Part shown: positions 46,242 through 56,507 of the stretch, piece after piece
Position numbering within the stretch: position 1 is the stretch's first letter
Layout: every line of letters starts with the position of its first letter
NCBI RefSeq assembly: GCF_024723255.1
Contig: NZ_JANIAC010000002.1
Location: 434,001 to 498,000, forward strand
Origin: Aestuariibaculum sp. M13
GTDB taxonomy: Bacteria; Bacteroidota; Bacteroidia; Flavobacteriales; Flavobacteriaceae
Length of the DNA: 64,000 nucleotides
Direction of reading: 5' to 3'
Made by a program: the position numbers and the translations under genes
The notes under the pieces: generated by a model
Told to the model about the DNA's origin: nothing
What the model saw: only the letters and a program-made list of their open reading frames with translations
Databases searched by the model: none

Positions 46242-48377
46242 TTAATTATGAAAATAAATATTGTCGACATACACCGTTGAACTGCCTCCAGAAGTGTCCC
46301 ATATTAACTGCGTAATATTCGAAAAATCAAGATTGTATTTTGACAACGGAATAGTGACGCTTATCCAAGTTCCGGTAATAACTTTAGGCAAAAACACAAT
46401 ATCTTCCATTGCAGGATCGAAAGTCGTATTAACTATTTTAAACCCTAAGGTCGTAGCATCAGGTGTATAATAATCAAAATGCAGATATTTCACTCCTGTT
46501 AAATCTGTAGGATTCCCATAATCGGTTACAATTCCAGAATAGTTTAAAGATTCGTACAGCCATATATTATCACCTGAAACACTGTAATCAGTCAAGGTTG
46601 TTGTTTGTCCCCACCCTGGATTTACCTCATTTAATGTCACTCCTGTGTAAGCATCGCTGTAAATAGAAACCACATCGGCCTGAGCAATAGTAGGCACAGG
46701 GGCTGTTACTTCTGGTTGACTTGTACTATCTGAATAAAAATAAAGATTATCTATATACACTTTGGCACTTCCTCCTGCCGTATCAAACAACAGTTGCGTT
46801 ACCGCTGAAGCATCAATATTGAATTCAGACATTGGAATGGTTACACTTACCCAGGTACCTCGAACAATTTCATCAACGAATACAATATCTTCCTGATTAA
46901 CTACAGTATTTACTATTTTTAAGCCTAAAGCTTCTGCGTCTGGCGTAAAATAATCGAAATGCACATAATCCATACTTGCCAGATTGGTTGGATTTCCATA
47001 ATCGGTAACGATGCCCGTATAATTTAAAGCTTCATACAACCAGATATTATTTCCGTTAAGGTTCACTTCTGTCAACGTTGTGGTTTGTCCCCAATTCGGA
47101 TTTAACTCACTTATTCCAACACTTGTGTAAGCATCACTGTAAATAGACACCACATTCGATGCATTTTGAGTAGGTGTAGGTGCATTATATTCTGGTGTTT
47201 CTGCTACCGTTGAAGGTTTATAGAAATAGATATTATCAATAAACACCGTGCCAGTCGCCCAAGGATCTCCAACAAATTTCATTTGAAATATTTCGGTTAC
47301 CGTAAGCCCTTGATCTGTGTATTCTGAAATTGGAATATCAAGACTTGTCCATTCACCTGATGTTAAATCGCGCCAAACTGGTTTTTCAGTTACTGTTCCA
47401 GAAGCATTATTAATTAAAGAGGTCTCTATTTTTAAACCTTCAGAAGCCGTCCAAACATCAAGGTGTAAGTATTTCATTCCTGAAACATCAACAGTCGTTC
47501 CGTCGGCCAGAGCAATTCCCTGATAACTTAGATTAATGTATTGTAACATTTCATCACCGTTTAAATCAAAGGTAGCCCATCCACTACCCTGACCTGCTTG
47601 TCCCCAGTCTGGAAAATAATTAGTCCCTGCCACATCGTTATATTTCGCACTGTAAATTGAAATCACATCCTGGTCTTCTCTATTAGGCGGTGTGGGAGCC
47701 GATTCTATAGGTTGTAAAATCTCGGTGACTTCAAAATCGAAAGTACATTCTGTAGTTTGAGAAGAAGCACTCATAGCTACAATTTTAATACTATAAGTTC
47801 CCGGTTCCTGATAAACATAGAATACTGGGTCACCAATATTAGCTACCAAAGGTTCGTCATTGCCTTCTTCCCCAAAATACACCTCATAACTCAATCCGTA
47901 TTTTGCACTTACCTGAACATCAACTTGTTTTGAAATGGCTTCATTATTTGAGATTTTAATATCGGAAGCATTAACAATATCACAACTTAATTCTGGTGCT
48001 TTAAATACAACCTCAAGATTTTCTGTTGCCGAAGTTTTTAATCCTGACAATCCCACAGCTTCAATAGTTACCGTATAAAATTCACCTTCAGGTTTTTCGG
48101 CATATTTATGTACTACACTTTCCCCCTGCATTACTTTTGCCTTTTCTGTTGTACCATCACCAAAATCGATATTATACGATGAAGCTCCCACGGCATTTGG
48201 TGTAATGGTTATTAAACCTAAATCTCCATTAGCTTCATCTAACACTGGAAGAAAGGTTGCCGTAACACCTGAAGGCGCCACGATATCGTCTAAATACTCG
48301 AAGCTATCGTCGTCGCTACAATTAAAAACAATTAGTAGCATTAGACATAAACTGTATATATATTTTAATGTTTTCAT
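46242..48377 (-). CDS. Surface glycan-binding-like lipoprotein with PKD domains and three carbohydrate-binding-like repeats
   Basis: A 711-residue protein from ATG 48377. An in-frame ATG at 48413 would overlap susD and hide the signal. The lipobox is LMLLIVFNCSDD (lipid Cys20). Two PKD-like modules (about 35-125 and 130-220) are followed by three repeats of about 145 residues (about 238-388, 408-548, 568-711). Each starts VVSIYSDAYT or similar, contains WGQ and YxHxDxxT, and ends VYIDNIYFY. Repeats 2 and 3 are very similar, also in DNA. The repeats look like beta-sandwich carbohydrate-binding modules. It takes the SusE/F-like position after susD. Confidence 0.82.
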   Translation of the reverse strand: MKTLKYIYSLCLMLLIVFNCSDDDSFEYLDDIVAPSGVTATFLPVLDEANGDLGLITITPNAVGASSYNIDFGDGTTEKAKVMQGESVVHKYAEKPEGEFYTVTIEAVGLSGLKTSATENLEVVFKAPELSCDIVNASDIKISNNEAISKQVDVQVSAKYGLSYEVYFGEEGNDEPLVANIGDPVFYVYQEPGTYSIKIVAMSASSQTTECTFDFEVTEILQPIESAPTPPNREDQDVISIYSAKYNDVAGTNYFPDWGQAGQGSGWATFDLNGDEMLQYINLSYQGIALADGTTVDVSGMKYLHLDVWTASEGLKIETSLINNASGTVTEKPVWRDLTSGEWTSLDIPISEYTDQGLTVTEIFQMKFVGDPWATGTVFIDNIYFYKPSTVAETPEYNAPTPTQNASNVVSIYSDAYTSVGISELNPNWGQTTTLTEVNLNGNNIWLYEALNYTGIVTDYGNPTNLASMDYVHFDYFTPDAEALGLKIVNTVVNQEDIVFVDEIVRGTWVSVTIPMSEFNIDASAVTQLLFDTAGGSAKVYIDNLYFYSDSTSQPEVTAPVPTIAQADVVSIYSDAYTGVTLNEVNPGWGQTTTLTDYSVSGDNIWLYESLNYSGIVTDYGNPTDLTGVKYLHFDYYTPDATTLGFKIVNTTFDPAMEDIVFLPKVITGTWISVTIPLSKYNLDFSNITQLIWDTSGGSSTVYVDNIYFHN

Positions 48378-48388
48378 AATGTCGTTTT

Positions 48389-49849
48389 TTAGTATCCTGG
48401 GTTTTGGTTCCATCTGCCTCCAGACAATTCAATCTCCTCTACTGGTATTGGGAATACCTCATGTTTACCAGAAACAAACCCTTCAATTTCTTGAGCTGCT
48501 CGTCCTGTTCTTACTAAATCGAAGAAACGATGCCCTTCTCCCACCAATTCTACACGACGTTCCTTATAAATAGCATTGGTTAAATTAGACCCTGATACAT
48601 TTACAGGAGCCAATGTCGCTCTGATTCTAACCATGTTTAAATATTCGGCTGCACGCGTATCACTAATACTACCCCTATTTAAAGCTTCAGCAGCCATTAA
48701 TAAAACATCGGCAAAACGAATGGATCTATAATTATTAGGATTGGTTAACGCAGCATCTGGTTGATTTAAATCTCCCTTTCTGGCGATATACTTTAAATTG
48801 AAATACCCAGTATGCTCATAACCTGTCGTATAAGTCGCTCCTGTTTCTTCTGCCCAGGCTTCTATATCTAAAATAGAATAGCCTAATCGAATATCTCCAT
48901 CTTCGAAAGCATCAACGACCTCTTGAGTTGGCACATTAAAACTATATCCGAAGTCGTAAAGTGGTCCATCATAACTTCTAACCCCATTAAACCCAACTGC
49001 ATAATTCCCTTCCAAACACTGAAAACAATCATAACTACCACCATCAACATCGGAATACTGGATTTCAAATACCGATTCAATATTGTTTTCATATTCATTT
49101 TCAAACATTAACGGCGCTTCTTCTGAAGACAACAATCTATGCGGCCCATTGTTTATCAAATCTTCCAAAACCGTTGCTGATTCAGAAAATTTATTTTGAT
49201 ACAAGTACGCTTTACCTAATAAAGCCTGTGCAGCACCTTTGGTCACGCGACCGGTTTCACTTTGTGTATATGGCAGATTAGCAGATGCAAAGATTAAATC
49301 TTGTTCAATCAAATCATAAACATCTGATGCTGGCGCGCGATCGATATTAAATTGTTCTCCAAACTGAATACGCTTATCGATGGCTAAAGGCACATCTCCA
49401 AACCATTTTACCAGTTCGAAATAATAATATGCTCTTAAAAATCTAGTTTGCGCAATTACACTGGTCTTATTAGGAAAATCTAACTTATCCTGAAATTCCA
49501 TAATGTAATTTGCACGATTCACCCCCGTATACATCCAAGTCCAGATTTCTCTTAAATTAGCATTAATAGGGGTATGAATCATATCGTCTATTTCCTGAAA
49601 ACCTATCACATCGGTAGCACTTTCACCACCACACAACGTATTATCTGAAGCAATTTCACCAAGCTGAACATTTCTAGCTGTTGCCTGTAAATAATCGTAA
49701 GCGGCAACCAAGGCATCCTGATAATCTTTTTCAGAATTAAAAAAGTCTTCTGAATTCGTATCTTCTGAGTCTACATCAACAAAGCTATCACTGCATGACC
49801 AAGTGATAAGTACCATCAGTAAGATTATATTTAGTTTTATATTTTTCAT
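48389..49849 (-). CDS. susD: SusD/RagB-family outer membrane nutrient-binding lipoprotein
   Basis: A 486-residue protein with lipoprotein signal (NIILLMVLITWSCSD, lipid Cys19). The N-terminal SusD-like part has VDSEDTNSEDFFNSEKDYQ and LQATARNVQLGEIASDNT; TPR helices follow with AQTRFLRAYYYFELVKWFGDVPL. The C-terminal RagB part has RSIRFADVLLMAAEALNR, YKERRVELVGEGHRFFDLVR and the EVFPIPVEEIELS-type ending. It caps the SusC barrel and captures the glycan. It lies 7 bp after susC. The presumed ligand is beta-1,3-glucan, from the neighbouring enzymes. Confidence 0.95.
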   Translation of the reverse strand: MKNIKLNIILLMVLITWSCSDSFVDVDSEDTNSEDFFNSEKDYQDALVAAYDYLQATARNVQLGEIASDNTLCGGESATDVIGFQEIDDMIHTPINANLREIWTWMYTGVNRANYIMEFQDKLDFPNKTSVIAQTRFLRAYYYFELVKWFGDVPLAIDKRIQFGEQFNIDRAPASDVYDLIEQDLIFASANLPYTQSETGRVTKGAAQALLGKAYLYQNKFSESATVLEDLINNGPHRLLSSEEAPLMFENEYENNIESVFEIQYSDVDGGSYDCFQCLEGNYAVGFNGVRSYDGPLYDFGYSFNVPTQEVVDAFEDGDIRLGYSILDIEAWAEETGATYTTGYEHTGYFNLKYIARKGDLNQPDAALTNPNNYRSIRFADVLLMAAEALNRGSISDTRAAEYLNMVRIRATLAPVNVSGSNLTNAIYKERRVELVGEGHRFFDLVRTGRAAQEIEGFVSGKHEVFPIPVEEIELSGGRWNQNPGY

Positions 49850-49856
49850 GATGAGA

Positions 49857-52800
49857 TTAGAATTTTAAGTTAACACCGAATAAATACGTTCTGGCACTCG
49901 GGTAGAATCCCTGATCGATTCCGCCTCCAATTGGAGCGCCACTAGACGCTGTTGGGTCGTAGCCAGAATACTTAGTAAGTGTAAACAAATTACTTGCCGA
50001 CACATATAAACGAAGCTTATTGATTTTGGAATTACCAAAAACCTTGTCACCAAATGTGTAGCCTAACTGTACATTTTGAAGTCTTACAAATGAGCCATCT
50101 TCAACATAAAAATCTGAAAACAGAATATTAGAAGTCGCTCCCGTTGTTACTCGAGGGGTTGTATTTGTTGAGCCTTCACCCGTCCAACGGTCCAGATAAT
50201 AAACCGTCTTGTTTGTCAGCGCCTGATTTCGCTCAAAATTTCTAACAATCTCATTACCGACAGATGCAAAAGCGTAAGCTGAAAAATCGAAGTTTTTAAA
50301 GTCCATAGACAAGTTAAGCCCCATAGTTGCATCCGGAATCGGGTCTCCGATGTTCGTCTTATCATCATCGTTAATAACACCGTCGTCGTTAATATCTACA
50401 AATCTTAAGTCGCCCGACTGAACACGTTCATCAATTGTTGGATAATTATCAACTTCATCTTGATTTTGAAAAATACCATCGGTTTTATAACCTCTAAAAT
50501 ACCCAATTGGATAACCTGCTTCCATTCTTGATGGTGTTGGCTGACCTATGCCAAAAGAACCACCTGTTAGAAAGTCGCCATCGGTATTTACCGAAATCAC
50601 TTCGTTTTTAAGAGTTGTTAAGTTGTATCGCACACTGAATTTAAAATCGTCGCTGAAATTATCGGTATATCCAATAGCAAATTCAAATCCTGTATTCTCG
50701 ATAATACCACCATTTATTACTGGCGCACCACCAGTTCCCAGCAATCCGGAAACTTGAGGAATAACTAATAAATCTTCAGTACGTTTTTTAAAATAATCGG
50801 CAGTAATGTCAATTTTATTACCAGCAAAACGCATATCGACACCAACATCTAAAGTCTTTTGTTTTTCCCACTTAATGCCTGGGTTTGAAATCGCTCCACT
50901 GGCAACACCAAACACCTCGTTATCATTAAAGATGTAAGTTCCTTCACCATTTAAAAGGGATACAAATCGATAATCGGGAATTCTATCATTACCTAAAATA
51001 CCATAAGAAGCTCTGAATTTAAGTAAATCGAAAAACTTACTTTCTGAAAGAAACGATTCATCTGAAGCTACCCAACCAATTGATCCTGAAGGGAAAAATC
51101 CAAATTTATTTTCCGGTCCGAATTTGGTTGAACCATCACGACGCAATACCGCTGAAAACAAATACTTGCCTTTATAGTCATACTGAAGTCTTGTGAAATA
51201 TGATAATAATCGAGAATCGAATGTAGGGTTTCTACCCTGAGCCTCGTAACGATCTTCAATATCGGATGCCACATCCATTGATGGATTTGCAATGGTAACA
51301 TCATATCCTGTTAACCCTGAAAACTCCCCGGTAGTTTTAAATACCGATGTTCCTAAAAGCACATTAATGTTATGAGTGTCATTAATTGAATTTTGATACT
51401 TAACAAAAGCATCAAATGTATAATCTCTGTAATGGTCTAAAGTGGTTACAATAGAACTCCTGTCTACATTACTATTTTTACCACTACCAAAATAAGCAAC
51501 CGGATTAAAGATATTAGAACTCACTTCGGAATAATTCCACTGAATATTGGTTTGAGCTGTAAAATGATCTAAAAAGTTATAAGATAATCCGGCGTTACCG
51601 CTAAGTTTTAGAACCTTTCCTCGGTCGTGAGTGTCATCGATTTGAGCTAAAGGATTAATAACCTCTCCTCCTAACCCTTCGGCTAAAGTATAAGCCCCAT
51701 CTTCATCTCTAACTGTAAATGTTGGTGCCATATTTAAGGCATTAAATAAAACAGATGAATTAGAATTTTCCGGAAGGTTTCGTTTACTCGTTCTTATCAA
51801 CATCAACCCTGAAGTAAATTTAAAATTCTTCAGAAAGTCCACATTATAACTGATGTTATTTGTAAAACGTGTGAAGTTTGATCTTGGTCCGCCAACAATA
51901 CCATCTTGAGTTAAAAATGATCCACTATAAGAATAATAAGAATTCTTTGTTCCGCCTTTAAACAAAATATTATGGTTGGTAATAAAAGCATTACTAAACA
52001 CTTTATCTTGCCAATCTGTACCCGAGCCTAAATTTGATACATCCGGAAAAGGAATGGCACTCCCTCCGGCAGCATGCGCCTCATTAACGATTAAAGAATA
52101 CTCTGTGGCATTGAGCACCGGAATTTCTCTTGTTGTTTGCTGAAAACCGCCATAAGCATTGTACTCCACCTGAAGCGGCATTTCTTTACGACCTGTTTTG
52201 GTTTTAATAAGAATAACCCCATTTGCAGCTCTAACACCATAAATACCGGCGGTTGCATCTTTAAGAATATTGATACTTTCAATATCGTTAGGGTTAATAA
52301 CGCTCAAATCTTCAATAACGTTACCATCAACCAGAATTAGAGGCCTGCTATCTCCGTTGGTAGACACCCCACGAATACTTATTGTTGCTCCCGCACCCGG
52401 CGACCCGGACTGCGAAGTAATATTAACACCAGCAACCTGCCCCTGCAGCGCCTGCTCAATTCGGGTGGGTTTTAATTCCTCGATGGTTTCAGCTCCTAAT
52501 ACACTTACCGCACCGGTAATTTCCTTTTTGGTTTGGGTACCATATCCAATAACTACGACTTCGTCTAGTTTAGCCAAGTCTTCCTGTAACTGAATATTTA
52601 AAAAGGAATCGTTTGCAACAACAATATCCTGAGTTATGTAACCTACATAACTAAAGGTTAATGTTGAACCTATTTCAATGTTAGAAATGGTAAAATTTCC
52701 ATCAAAATCGGAAACTGTTCCATTTGCTGTATTCTTTTGCAAGATATTAACTCCGGGAATAGGCACACCGGATCCATCTTTTACATTACCTTTTATTTCA

Positions 52801-52865
52801 ATGCTTTGAGCATTCGCATAGGAAACAAAGAATAATGTTAAAATCATAAAGAGATAATGTCTCAT
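49857..52865 (-). CDS. susC: SusC/RagA-family TonB-linked outer membrane transporter
   Basis: A 1002-residue protein with signal peptide (MILTLFFVSYANAQ). A carboxypeptidase-regulatory-like domain (about 20-95, IEIKGNVKDGSGVPIPGVNI) is followed by the SusC plug with LDEVVVIGYGTQTKKEITGA and IRGVSTNGDSRPLILVDGN. The barrel ends with YPSARTYLFGVNLKF. It imports oligosaccharides together with SusD and TonB. It is the first gene of the operon, and the 230 bp upstream (52866-53095) hold no gene. Regulation by the adjacent sensor protein is likely. Confidence 0.96.
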   Translation of the reverse strand: MRHYLFMILTLFFVSYANAQSIEIKGNVKDGSGVPIPGVNILQKNTANGTVSDFDGNFTISNIEIGSTLTFSYVGYITQDIVVANDSFLNIQLQEDLAKLDEVVVIGYGTQTKKEITGAVSVLGAETIEELKPTRIEQALQGQVAGVNITSQSGSPGAGATISIRGVSTNGDSRPLILVDGNVIEDLSVINPNDIESINILKDATAGIYGVRAANGVILIKTKTGRKEMPLQVEYNAYGGFQQTTREIPVLNATEYSLIVNEAHAAGGSAIPFPDVSNLGSGTDWQDKVFSNAFITNHNILFKGGTKNSYYSYSGSFLTQDGIVGGPRSNFTRFTNNISYNVDFLKNFKFTSGLMLIRTSKRNLPENSNSSVLFNALNMAPTFTVRDEDGAYTLAEGLGGEVINPLAQIDDTHDRGKVLKLSGNAGLSYNFLDHFTAQTNIQWNYSEVSSNIFNPVAYFGSGKNSNVDRSSIVTTLDHYRDYTFDAFVKYQNSINDTHNINVLLGTSVFKTTGEFSGLTGYDVTIANPSMDVASDIEDRYEAQGRNPTFDSRLLSYFTRLQYDYKGKYLFSAVLRRDGSTKFGPENKFGFFPSGSIGWVASDESFLSESKFFDLLKFRASYGILGNDRIPDYRFVSLLNGEGTYIFNDNEVFGVASGAISNPGIKWEKQKTLDVGVDMRFAGNKIDITADYFKKRTEDLLVIPQVSGLLGTGGAPVINGGIIENTGFEFAIGYTDNFSDDFKFSVRYNLTTLKNEVISVNTDGDFLTGGSFGIGQPTPSRMEAGYPIGYFRGYKTDGIFQNQDEVDNYPTIDERVQSGDLRFVDINDDGVINDDDKTNIGDPIPDATMGLNLSMDFKNFDFSAYAFASVGNEIVRNFERNQALTNKTVYYLDRWTGEGSTNTTPRVTTGATSNILFSDFYVEDGSFVRLQNVQLGYTFGDKVFGNSKINKLRLYVSASNLFTLTKYSGYDPTASSGAPIGGGIDQGFYPSARTYLFGVNLKF

Positions 52866-53095
52866 GTGAATTTAGTTTATTTAGTTTCCATAAAATTATG
52901 TTTACACTTTGATGTATTCTAATTTTCAACCACTACAAAAAACATACATCTTAAAAAAGAATGAAAAATATTACTAAAACCTCAATATTAATGCGTTTTA
53001 CTAATAATTTACAAAAGCCATAGAAGTTACTTAAAATCCTAAAATTCAGCAAATGTTGTGGTGTTGTATAGGTGAAAAAACTAGATGTTGTGGAT

Positions 53096-55909
53096 TTAAA
53101 TTTTCAAAATGTAATCTGTTAAGCTATCATCGTGTGGTAAATCGATTTTTTTTCGAAGTCGATAACGTTTTACTTCCACACTTCTAGGAGAAATATTTAA
53201 TAACGGAGCAATTTCCTTTGAGGATAAATTCAGCCTTAAATACGTACATAATCGTAAATCGTTTGAAGTTAATGATGGATGAAGTTCTTTAATCTTTTTA
53301 AGAAAATCTTTATCAGCATTATTAAAGGCTTCTTCAAAGGTTTGCCAGTCATCAGTGTTGTTTAGATTTTTATCAATGATTCTAACCACATTTTTCAAGT
53401 TTTTATCATCCGGAATCTTCTTTAGTTCCTTTTTAAGATTATTTAAAAACTCGTTCTTCTTAATTAAGTTCATGGTCGACAAACTAAGTTCCCTATTCTT
53501 ACTTTCAATATCCTGCTTAAGCTTTTCATTATTATGACGCATGGCCTGCTCCTTATTCTCCAATTCTTTGAGTTCTAATTCACGTTTCGTTTTAAATAAG
53601 AGTTTTTCACGTTGTCTTTTATAATGACGTTTGTATGCATGATGCATAAAAATTGAAAATAAAGCTACAAGAATAGCGTAACCTAAAATTGCGATATTAG
53701 ATAAATACCATGGCCTTGCAATGGAAAAACTGTAGTCCTCTATATTTTCTGAGGTTTCATTCCCCAACCTGGATCTTACTGAAAACTTATAATTTCCAAA
53801 TGGTAAATTTTCGAAAAACACTTCTGAATTTGTAGACCAAGTGCTCCAATCGTTATAAATACCTTCTAATCTGTATTGGTATTCAGGAACAGAAAATTTC
53901 TCATAAACTGGAACACTAAAATGAAATTCCAGATTATTATCGTTGTTTTTAAACACCCCTTTTTCGGTAGCATCCACAAAAATATTTTCATGGCTACTTT
54001 TGAGATTTCTGTTAGCTATTAAATTTAAGTGAACTTTATGAGGACTGTTCTTTAGCATATTTAAATCTATTACAATATAGCCTGTAGTTGTTCCATACAA
54101 ATATTTACTATTCCCCAAATAGGCCATATTTTCGTAACCTGAAACATCATTTCTAACATAACTAGGTAGAAAAACATTATTTACTTTAAGCGAATTACTT
54201 AACTGACCCGTCGATAAATAACTAAGTCCTTGCTCGGAAAATCCCCAAAGTTTATCAGTTTCCTTAGTGTAAACTAATTTACCCGAAGTGTAGTCCTCTG
54301 AATTATATAATTTACTAATTATAGTATCTTTTTCAAACCTCCCTAATTTTATTTCATATTTAAAAACACCCTTACTTTGTGAATACAGTATGCTGTTTTT
54401 ATATTTTATTAAGCTTGTTTTTACATCTTTATTTACCGAGGTATCACGTTGTACAACTACCGCTTTTTTATAACTCGTGTCTAACGTAATTATAAAAACG
54501 CCTTTGTATTCATGACTAACAAATACTTCGGATTCGTTTAACATTTCCAAATACCGACTTGAGATATCAAAATTTTCAATAGTGTTTCGCCATTCCCATC
54601 TACCGTTATTCTTCTGCAATATGTTTAAGCCGTTGTAATTTCCTTGAATAAGCAAATTTTCATGTGTAGCAATTGGTTTAATATCCCAGGTTCCTAAAAC
54701 ATCCGCTACTAAAGACGCCTTACTACCTTCTATAACAAAGGTTCCTGAATTATGACCACAAAACAAAGTATCATTAATATTTCTTAAACACCAAACCGCA
54801 CCTTGCGTTCCGGAAATAAATTGAAATTTTTCATTACTATTAAAAGTCTTGCAAAACAACCCTTGATTTGTTCCGATGTATAATTTATTATCTAAGACTA
54901 TAGACGTGTTTACTGAACCTATTTTGCCCTTTTCATCGTTATAAATCCGGAATGGCGATTTTATATTAACACAGTTAATTCCGTTTTCCAATCCTAACCA
55001 GATGTTATTATCGGCATCCTCAAAAACCGATAAAACCGTATTGTTACTTAGTCCATTATTTTGATTAATTTGATAATTAATGACTCCAGAAGCTGTTAAA
55101 TGAATTATTCCATTAGAAATACTTCCTAATACAAAAGAATCATCCGTAAGCTTTATGCTGCTATAAATTCTATCGTTTAAAAGTGTTTGATTTGCTGGAA
55201 TTTCCCATTGACTTAATTCTTTACCCATTAACTTAAAAAAGCCTTTATCTTCTGTTTGAAAAAGAATTCCTCCTTGGTGATTAAAAATATTAACCAAAAG
55301 ATTATCCTTTAAAATAGAATGAAATGTAACGAGCTTGGCTTGTCCATTTACAATTTGAAAAACACCCTCCTTAGGCTTTTGAAAATAAACACCTTCCTTT
55401 ATCCTGAAAATTTTATAAATCCCAGAATTAGAATTAATAATACTTACGCTATCCTTCTTTTTATTATAAACATAAATCCTTTTTAATGTTTGGAACAAAA
55501 TAAAATCTTCAACATCCATAATATTCCAAACCTCTTCATCTTCTAAAAAATCGATGCTAAGTTTTGAGGACAGGGAGACATATTCCAAAAGTCCGTTTTT
55601 TAAATGGTGCCAATAACCAAACTCTCTATAAGAACCCGTATAGATAAAATCGTCTATAACCTTAACAGATCTTACAATAGCTCTGTTAGGGGATTCATAT
55701 ACCGTCCATTTCGCGCCATTAAACTCTAGTAGTCCTTTGTTATTGGCAACATAAATATATTTCTCTTTAGACTGAGAAATCGACCAATTTTGATTCTCAG
55801 CACCATAGTCGGTTGGCGTATAAATTTGAATTGGTGGATGTTCCTGTGCTGTTAGTACAAAGCACAAAAACATTATAAAAATTTGTGGTAGTGATTTAGT
55901 TGGTATCAA
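53096..55909 (-). CDS. Hybrid sensor-regulator: beta-propeller/Y_Y_Y sensor with LuxR-type HTH
   Basis: A 937-residue membrane protein. A signal peptide is followed by a periplasmic two-component-regulator propeller (about 25-660, with motifs such as VFEDADNNIWLGLENG). The Y_Y_Y domain (about 670-735) contains YQYRLEGIYNDWSTWS and LPFGNYKFSVRSR. A helix (about 745-765) and a long coiled coil (about 770-850) lead to a GerE/LuxR-like HTH (about 870-930, LSSKEIAPLLNISPRSVEVKRYRLRKK). There is no histidine kinase or receiver, so it is a one-component SusR-like regulator. It lies just upstream of susC and probably senses a glucan oligosaccharide. Confidence 0.92.
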   Translation of the reverse strand: MIPTKSLPQIFIMFLCFVLTAQEHPPIQIYTPTDYGAENQNWSISQSKEKYIYVANNKGLLEFNGAKWTVYESPNRAIVRSVKVIDDFIYTGSYREFGYWHHLKNGLLEYVSLSSKLSIDFLEDEEVWNIMDVEDFILFQTLKRIYVYNKKKDSVSIINSNSGIYKIFRIKEGVYFQKPKEGVFQIVNGQAKLVTFHSILKDNLLVNIFNHQGGILFQTEDKGFFKLMGKELSQWEIPANQTLLNDRIYSSIKLTDDSFVLGSISNGIIHLTASGVINYQINQNNGLSNNTVLSVFEDADNNIWLGLENGINCVNIKSPFRIYNDEKGKIGSVNTSIVLDNKLYIGTNQGLFCKTFNSNEKFQFISGTQGAVWCLRNINDTLFCGHNSGTFVIEGSKASLVADVLGTWDIKPIATHENLLIQGNYNGLNILQKNNGRWEWRNTIENFDISSRYLEMLNESEVFVSHEYKGVFIITLDTSYKKAVVVQRDTSVNKDVKTSLIKYKNSILYSQSKGVFKYEIKLGRFEKDTIISKLYNSEDYTSGKLVYTKETDKLWGFSEQGLSYLSTGQLSNSLKVNNVFLPSYVRNDVSGYENMAYLGNSKYLYGTTTGYIVIDLNMLKNSPHKVHLNLIANRNLKSSHENIFVDATEKGVFKNNDNNLEFHFSVPVYEKFSVPEYQYRLEGIYNDWSTWSTNSEVFFENLPFGNYKFSVRSRLGNETSENIEDYSFSIARPWYLSNIAILGYAILVALFSIFMHHAYKRHYKRQREKLLFKTKRELELKELENKEQAMRHNNEKLKQDIESKNRELSLSTMNLIKKNEFLNNLKKELKKIPDDKNLKNVVRIIDKNLNNTDDWQTFEEAFNNADKDFLKKIKELHPSLTSNDLRLCTYLRLNLSSKEIAPLLNISPRSVEVKRYRLRKKIDLPHDDSLTDYILKI

Positions 55910-56507
55910 AATACAATGCTTTACTTACTAATGTACTAAAATTAATAGTAATTTGGCAACAGTCCTGCTACAATCGACTTCATTTCCAGCAGGATACAAA
56001 AAAGTTATTCCATTCCCTACTCCTGAAATGTTTAGTAAATAAAATCTTAACAAAATCGTAGAATGAAAATAGAAATTAATTATCTTTATAGTAAGTCAAT
56101 AATGCAGTTACCATTTTGAATGATTTAAATAAATTGAAAAATATTATTTAATTCCCCTAATCTCTAGAAATTATACTAGCTTTTTTTAAGTACATTCCCC
56201 AAAATTTATCAAATTTTAGATGTGTTAACTATTTACTTGGTGGCCAAACTAATATTACGAAAAGTATTGAGTCATTTAACAATAGTACAATAAAAAGTCT
56301 TTAACTAAGACATCTTTTAATCAACATTTATAAGATTTATCCAAATTTAAAATTGAAAAACCAAACGAATTTGGATTTTGCACGACATGTTGAACGACTA
56401 GTTAACCAATCAACTTTTACACAAGCCTTTTAATTTTATAGTAAAGTCTCTAAATTCTAAATTTTCTTAGAATAATTTAAGCTGAATAATTAATTAACTT
56501 TTTAATT
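55910..56507. other. Intergenic gap, no supported gene
   Basis: This 598-bp AT-rich gap separates the divergent sensor-regulator and a small secreted-protein gene. I see stop codons in all frames, no clear promoter pair, and no notable hairpin. Confidence 0.6.

Noticed and set aside
55910-56507. Search for small genes or an RNA in the long gap
   Set aside because: Every frame has frequent stops and no stable hairpin or conserved motif is visible.
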